A DNA stretch of 38,163 nucleotides from Pseudomonas sp. BN417. GTDB lineage: Bacteria > Pseudomonadota > Gammaproteobacteria > Pseudomonadales > Pseudomonadaceae. Within the stretch, counting starts at the first letter, position 1. Every line of letters starts with the position of its first letter. The notes below the pieces were generated by a model, which saw only the letters and a program-made list of their open reading frames with translations, was not told where the DNA came from and ran no database searches. The translations under genes were made by a program, and so were the position numbers. Location: NCBI RefSeq assembly GCF_029871205.1, contig NZ_SSOJ01000144.1, positions 1 to 38,163 on the forward strand. The letters run 5' to 3'. Of this stretch, positions 34,238-38,163 are shown one piece after another.

Positions 34238-35266
34238 TCAGGCGTGACTGGCATGACGGAAGGCAGGGAAACGGTTCAGCAGGCGGTGCAGGGCGAACAC
34301 TGCGACCAGGGTGAGGAATACCGCCGCACACACCGAACTCAGGCGGTAGGCGATGGAGTAGACCACGTCGTGCTCCGGCGTGAGGTACTGGCCGAAGACG
34401 ATGGCCAGGGTGGTCAGCGCGCCGAAGCCGATGCCCTGGGCACCTTCCAGTACATGCAGGCGGGCGCAGCAAAAGGCGGCGGCCCAGTACATCAGGGTCA
34501 CCAGCGGCAGCACGTCGTAGTGGCTGTAGAGCACCAGCTGCAAGACCAGGCCGATGGCGCAGCCGAGCAGGGTGCCGAGGGCGCGGATGCGGCCGGCGAA
34601 ACGGATGCCGTTCCAGTGCATGGGGAAGAGCACCAGGATCGAGGCCACCTGGGCGGAGAGCGAGTCGCGCAGGTCGAAGCTCTGGAACAGCATGAAGGAC
34701 AGGGTGGCGATGGTCGCGCCGAGCACCGCCTCGTGGCGCTGGCTGGGCAGGTCCTTGGCTGGCGTCTGCCGCGGCGGGCGCGGCTCGACATCGGGGAACA
34801 GCCAGAACATCAGCCAGGCAATCAGCACCGTCAGGCCGGCGGCTACCAGGTTGCTGGTGACCAGGTCGTAGAGGTGGGTATCCGGGTAGCTGGCGAAATG
34901 CAGCTGCATGGAGAGGAACACGCAGCCCAGGGCGCCGAACATGAACAGCGAACCCTGGGCCATCAGGCGGAAGCGCCAGAGGAATCCGAGGAACGCCAGC
35001 GGCACCATCAGCTGCGGACGGTCGCCGAACAGGCCGTAGATCACCAGCACCTCGAGGCTCACCACCACCGCCTGGAGCAGGAACTGGCGCACCACATGGG
35101 CGTTGATGCTGGGGGTGAGGCCGAGCAGCAGCATGGGGTAGACACAGAAGAAGGAGCCGTTGTCCCAGCCCATCAGCTTGCAGAGGAACAACCCCAGGGT
35201 GCCGCCGCCGGCCAGGCGCAGGCACTGACGCAGGTCGTTTTCGCTGAGGGCGATCTTGCGGTCCAT
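34238..35266 (-). CDS. DUF2955 / FUSC-like inner-membrane transporter
   Basis: A 342-residue membrane protein with about ten hydrophobic segments in two groups separated by a soluble stretch near residues 160-185 (PDVEPRPPRQTPAKDLPSQR). The second half repeats features of the first (MHWNGIRFAGRIRALGTLLG), as in aromatic-acid exporters and FUSC proteins. It pairs with the HlyD-type adaptor that precedes it by four bases. The pair probably exports small aromatic or amphipathic compounds across the inner membrane, like AaeB/AaeA. Substrate unknown. Confidence 0.85.
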   Translation of the reverse strand: MDRKIALSENDLRQCLRLAGGGTLGLFLCKLMGWDNGSFFCVYPMLLLGLTPSINAHVVRQFLLQAVVVSLEVLVIYGLFGDRPQLMVPLAFLGFLWRFRLMAQGSLFMFGALGCVFLSMQLHFASYPDTHLYDLVTSNLVAAGLTVLIAWLMFWLFPDVEPRPPRQTPAKDLPSQRHEAVLGATIATLSFMLFQSFDLRDSLSAQVASILVLFPMHWNGIRFAGRIRALGTLLGCAIGLVLQLVLYSHYDVLPLVTLMYWAAAFCCARLHVLEGAQGIGFGALTTLAIVFGQYLTPEHDVVYSIAYRLSSVCAAVFLTLVAVFALHRLLNRFPAFRHASHA

Positions 35267-35270
35267 GGGC

Positions 35271-36332
35271 TCAGTACACGTAGTGCAGGATGCTGATCAG
35301 GGCGATCTGCAGGCGGCCGAACAGGTCCGCCAGCTGCGAGTCGCGCGGGTAGAGCTGGACTGTGGCCTTGGCGCCGCTGGGCAGGGCCTGGGGCAGGGCT
35401 TCGCTGAGGCTGACGTGGAGGCGCTGGCGCTGGGCGTCGCGGACCCAGCGGTCGGACACCGCCGGGGCGGCCAGGTCGCCGTTGGCGTCCAGCTGGCCTT
35501 CTTTCACGCCGGCGTCGATGGCGCTGACCTTCGCCTCGAAGATGTGCCCGGGCAAGGCATCGAACACTACCGAAGCGGCGTCTTCCAGGCGCACGTAGCG
35601 CAGGGCCTTCTCGCGGAAGTCGGCGCTGATGTCCGCCTCGTCCGCCACCAGCGCAGCCACCGGGTTGCCGGCGTTGAGGTAGGCGCCTGGGGACAGTTGC
35701 AGGTTGCTCAGCACGCCGGCGCGTTCAGCGCGCACCTCGCTGTACTGGAGCTGGAGCCGGGCCCGGGCCAGGGCGTTGCCGGCCTGGCGCAGGCGCAGGT
35801 TGTCGTCGCCGGTTGCGCCACGCTGGGCCGCCAGTTCGCGGATTCGCGCGGTAGCGGCGGCCAGCTTGGCCTGGGCCGCCTGGCGCTGGGCCTCGGTCTG
35901 CTCGTAGAGCTGGCGCGAGACATGCTGGCTCTGCACCAGGCGACCGAGGCGTGCGGTTTCCCGCTGCAGTTCGCTGGCGGTGGCCTGGGCGGCGGTTTGC
36001 TCGGCGCGGGCGGCGGCAAGGGCGGCGTCGAGCTGGCGGTTGTCCTGCGCTGCCTGTTCCAGCGCCAGCTCGGTGGCGCGCACGGCAAGGCGGAAGGGTT
36101 CGGGGTCGAGGCGGAACAGCAGTTGGCCCGCCTCGACATGGGCGTTGTTGGCCACGGCCACGTCGAGCACCTGGCCATCCACCCGGGGGGCGATGCGCAG
36201 CACCGGGCGGGTCAGCTGAGCCTGGGGCGTGATGGGCATCCACAGGTCCGCCGCAAGGAAATAGGCGAACAGCAGGATGAACAGGACGATGGCCACCTGG
36301 ACCCGGCGGGCGAATCGTTGATCCGGAGTCAT
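35271..36332 (-). CDS. HlyD/EmrA-family membrane-fusion protein
   Basis: A 353-residue periplasmic adaptor anchored by one N-terminal membrane segment (residues 11-31, VQVAIVLFILLFAYFLAADL). It has a lipoyl half-motif (APRVDGQVLDVAVANNAHVE), a long helical hairpin at about 95-200 rich in Ala, Gln and Glu, and the return lipoyl and beta-barrel parts (GVLSNLQLSPGAYLNAGNPV). I chose ATG 36332 because GAGG lies five bases upstream; a start 25 codons earlier has no ribosome site and would run into the divergent promoter. It is the first gene of the efflux pair. No outer-membrane channel gene is present, so a shared TolC-type protein must serve. Confidence 0.9.
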   Translation of the reverse strand: MTPDQRFARRVQVAIVLFILLFAYFLAADLWMPITPQAQLTRPVLRIAPRVDGQVLDVAVANNAHVEAGQLLFRLDPEPFRLAVRATELALEQAAQDNRQLDAALAAARAEQTAAQATASELQRETARLGRLVQSQHVSRQLYEQTEAQRQAAQAKLAAATARIRELAAQRGATGDDNLRLRQAGNALARARLQLQYSEVRAERAGVLSNLQLSPGAYLNAGNPVAALVADEADISADFREKALRYVRLEDAASVVFDALPGHIFEAKVSAIDAGVKEGQLDANGDLAAPAVSDRWVRDAQRQRLHVSLSEALPQALPSGAKATVQLYPRDSQLADLFGRLQIALISILHYVY

Positions 36333-36483
36333 GCGAACCTCGAAGGGGCCCGCAGTGACGCGGGCGGGAAAGACGGGAACGGCATGCCCTCGGCCAGTGC
36401 CGCTCATGGGACAGCAGTATATTTACCGGGGAATCGTGGATAATCTGGCGATTTCGAGAATCAGCCTTACACGGGGAGTAACA

Positions 36484-37440
36484 ATGGACACGCTCCACAG
36501 CATGCGGGTTTTCGTCCGGGTGATTGATACCGGCAGCTTTACCGCCGCCGCCCAGGCAATGGACCTGTCCACCGCCCAGGTGTCGCGCCTGGTCTCGGAA
36601 CTGGAGCAGCAGCTCCAGGCCCGCCTGCTGCACCGCACCACCCGCCGCCTGGCATTGACCGAGGTGGGCGAGCGTTACCTGCAGCGCTGCCGTCAGATCC
36701 TCAGCGAGGTCGACGAGGCCGCTGCCGAGGCCCGCGGCGCCCACCTCAAGCCCCATGGCCGCCTGCGCGTGCACTCCATGACCGGCCTCGGCCTGCAACA
36801 CCTCACCCCGCTGGTGGCGCGCTATTCCGAGCTTTACCCCGAGGTGGTGGTGGAGCTCACGCTGTCCCAGCGCACGCCGGACCTGCTGGAGGACGGCCAC
36901 GACGTCATCATCACCTTCGCCCGCGAGCTGCCGGACTCGCAGATGGTGGCGCAGGTGCTGGGCCCGATGTTCAGCGTGCTCTGCGCCGCCCCCGGCTACC
37001 TGAAGAAGCATGGCGTGCCCCAGGGGCCGGCGGACTTGCAGCAGCATCGCTACCTGCGCCTGCTGGACCCGCTCTACGAAGACAGTTGGGTGTTCAACGG
37101 CGAACAGGGCGAATTCAACGTGCTGCCGGCCGAGAGCTTCCAGGTGAACGTCGCCGAATCCCTGGCCAAGGCCGCCCAGGCCGGCATGGGCATCTGCCTG
37201 CTACCCTCCTTCGTCGCCTGCCCGCCCGTGCGCGAGGGCAAGCTGCTGCGGCTGCTGCCGGAGTACCGCCTGCGCGAGCGCAACATCTACGCCATCTATC
37301 CCTCGCGGCGTTTCCTCGACGCCAAGATCAGGACCTGGGTGGACTTCCTAAAGGCCGAGCTGCCGCCGCTGCTGACCCAGGACGAGGCCCTGCTGGAAGA
37401 CCCGAAACGCTGGGCGATCAATTCCAAATTGTTGCGCTGA
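36484..37440 (+). CDS. LysR-family regulator of the efflux pair
   Basis: A 318-residue LysR protein with an N-terminal helix-turn-helix (FTAAAQAMDLSTAQVSRLVS, about 19-38) and an effector domain that includes GRLRVHSMTGLGLQHLTPLV. ATG 36484 follows a GGGGAG ribosome site; an upstream in-frame extension lacks one. It is divergent from the HlyD gene across 151 bases, the usual arrangement for a LysR activator of an exporter operon (compare AaeR). The gap contains an AT-rich patch around 36415-36480 that likely holds both promoters. Confidence 0.92.
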   Translation: MDTLHSMRVFVRVIDTGSFTAAAQAMDLSTAQVSRLVSELEQQLQARLLHRTTRRLALTEVGERYLQRCRQILSEVDEAAAEARGAHLKPHGRLRVHSMTGLGLQHLTPLVARYSELYPEVVVELTLSQRTPDLLEDGHDVIITFARELPDSQMVAQVLGPMFSVLCAAPGYLKKHGVPQGPADLQQHRYLRLLDPLYEDSWVFNGEQGEFNVLPAESFQVNVAESLAKAAQAGMGICLLPSFVACPPVREGKLLRLLPEYRLRERNIYAIYPSRRFLDAKIRTWVDFLKAELPPLLTQDEALLEDPKRWAINSKLLR

Positions 37441-37538
37441 GAGAAACAGTCATTCACTGAAACCGCTATTTTTCCCCTATCTGGACCTCCCTAAGATGGC
37501 GCCATGTTTCGCAAGAAACCATCCGAGAGGTTCAAGAT

Positions 37539-37742
37539 ATGCAACGTAATCTGATTTTTACTGCCGTTTTCGCCGTATTTTCCCTGTTTTTCTCGCAACT
37601 GACCCTGGCCAGCGAATCCGGTGCCTTTGTTGCACGTAACGCAGCTCTGGCGGAGCAACGCGCCGACGCCGCCCAGAAGCAGGCCGCCGCCGAGCAACGC
37701 GCCGCGCAGCAACAGCAGACTGACAACGCCCAGGACAGCTGA
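37539..37742 (+). CDS. Small exported protein, Ala/Gln-rich
   Basis: A 67-residue protein of unknown function. Residues 1-24 are a signal peptide (MQRNLIFTAVFAVFSLFFSQ, then LTLA before SES). The mature part of about 43 residues is mostly charged-polar helix with repeated units (ALAEQRADAAQKQAAAEQRA) and ends in QQQQTDNAQDS, so it is probably a short amphipathic or coiled-coil helix in the periplasm. A GAGAGG ribosome site eight bases before the ATG and a strong terminator 65 bases after the stop show it is a real, separate transcription unit. I do not recognise a family. Confidence 0.85.
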   Translation: MQRNLIFTAVFAVFSLFFSQLTLASESGAFVARNAALAEQRADAAQKQAAAEQRAAQQQQTDNAQDS

Positions 37743-37806
37743 GTCCTTCCCCGCGTTCTCCACCTCCTGACGTTGATGCGTGACAGCTCCTATCGACGTC
37801 TTGTTC

Positions 37807-37835
37807 AGGCCGCTCATGATAAGCGGCCTTTTTTT
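37807..37835 (+). terminator. Rho-independent terminator behind the small exported protein
   Basis: AGGCCGCT (37807-37814) pairs with AGCGGCCT (37822-37829) around a 7-base loop and is followed by seven T. This is a textbook plus-strand terminator. Confidence 0.93.
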
Positions 37836-37865
37836 GTTTCCCGCGCGTGGCACCACGCCTCGACT

Positions 37866-37957
37866 TGTAGGGGCGATTTCAATCGCGAAGGGCAGCGCAG
37901 CTGCCCCCATAGAGGCATTGCAGGCCGAACCTGCGGTCCGGTTAGCGAATGAATTGG
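37866..37957. repeat. Long palindromic element, degenerate copy D
   Basis: TGTAGGGGCGATTTCAATCGCG at the left and TTAGCGAATGAATTGGCTA at the right resemble the arms of copies A-C but no longer pair fully. The inner arms GGGCAGCGCAGCTGCCCCC and ACCTGCGGTCCGG remain. It looks like a decayed copy. Confidence 0.75.
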
Positions 37958-37999
37958 CTATGTCTGCATTAAGTGTTGCTAGAACGTCCTGAGCCGAGT

Positions 38000-38163
38000 T
38001 GTTTATCGAGTGGGCTGCGAGTTTCTGTTTCGCCTCCCGGCGAGTCTCTTTTTTCAGTCGCCAAAAAAGAAACCAAAAACGCTTGCCCCTACATCCGGGT
38101 TTGGCTTCGCCAAACTTCCCTCGCTCCATCGTTGCGCCGGGGGCCCGGCGTGAGGGGCCATCC
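38000..38163. repeat. Probable dispersed repeat at the window end
   Basis: No gene is evident. The stretch with AGTCGCCAAAAAAGAAACC, CGCTTGCCCCTACATCCGGG and TTTGGCTTCGCCAAACTTCC resembles, from memory, a sequence found at many sites in Pseudomonas genomes. It contains the short hairpin GTTTGGC-TTC-GCCAAAC. It is cut by the window edge. Confidence 0.55.

Noticed and set aside
4264-38163. CRISPR array suggested by many repeats
   Set aside because: The repeats are single intergenic palindromes kilobases apart, with no regular spacers and no cas genes.

Overview
The window reads as a Pseudomonas chromosome segment. Evidence: GC-rich coding DNA with strong third-position G/C bias, an OprD-family porin, the Pseudomonas-type malonate decarboxylase cluster, a cystine/D-cysteine operon and tauABCD side by side, and many short intergenic inverted repeats of the kind common in this genus. 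I did not identify the species.

Layout. (1) 1-5208: an OprD-type porin (cut by the window edge) divergent from the taurine operon tauABCD. (2) 5322-12756: eight minus-strand genes that look like one operon, transcribed in the order GntR/UTRA regulator, AprA-like flavoprotein, AprB-like ferredoxin, ABC binding protein with an unusual C-terminal domain, permease, ATPase, HEAT-repeat protein, DUF971 protein. I recognise no described pathway for this set; it is the best candidate for an undescribed system. (3) 13012-18973: a Cys/Met-metabolism PLP enzyme and a MetQ-like binding protein on the minus strand, divergent from dcyD and the cystine transporter genes tcyJ-tcyL-tcyN. (4) 19202-22097: an MFS transporter, a sigma-54-activator-like AAA+ protein whose key motifs are degenerate, and an RBBP9-type serine hydrolase. 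(5) 22336-32126: the malonate locus, with a LysR regulator (mdcR), a NhaD-type antiporter, the transporter pair madL/madM and mdcABCDEGH. (6) 32389-32830: a decayed ECF sigma factor fused by deletion to the last part of a TonB-dependent siderophore receptor. (7) 33191-37742: a PAS-GGDEF protein, a DUF2955/HlyD efflux pair with a divergent LysR gene, and a small exported protein. The window ends in repeats.

How the genes work together: the left half is mainly a sulfur-scavenging island. Taurine is imported and oxygenated to give sulfite, cystine is imported, D-cysteine is cleaved, and Cys/Met compounds are handled by the PLP enzyme and the MetQ-like protein. The Apr-like cluster sits in the middle of this, so an organosulfur or other sulfur ligand is the most economical guess. 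A short AT-rich motif resembling GGAATAAGAA recurs in several of these intergenic regions and may be a shared sulfur-starvation site. The right half lets the cell import malonate and decarboxylate it to acetate. Intergenic inverted repeats of at least three families lie between genes, in two cases inside operons (tauC-tauD and mdcE-mdcG).
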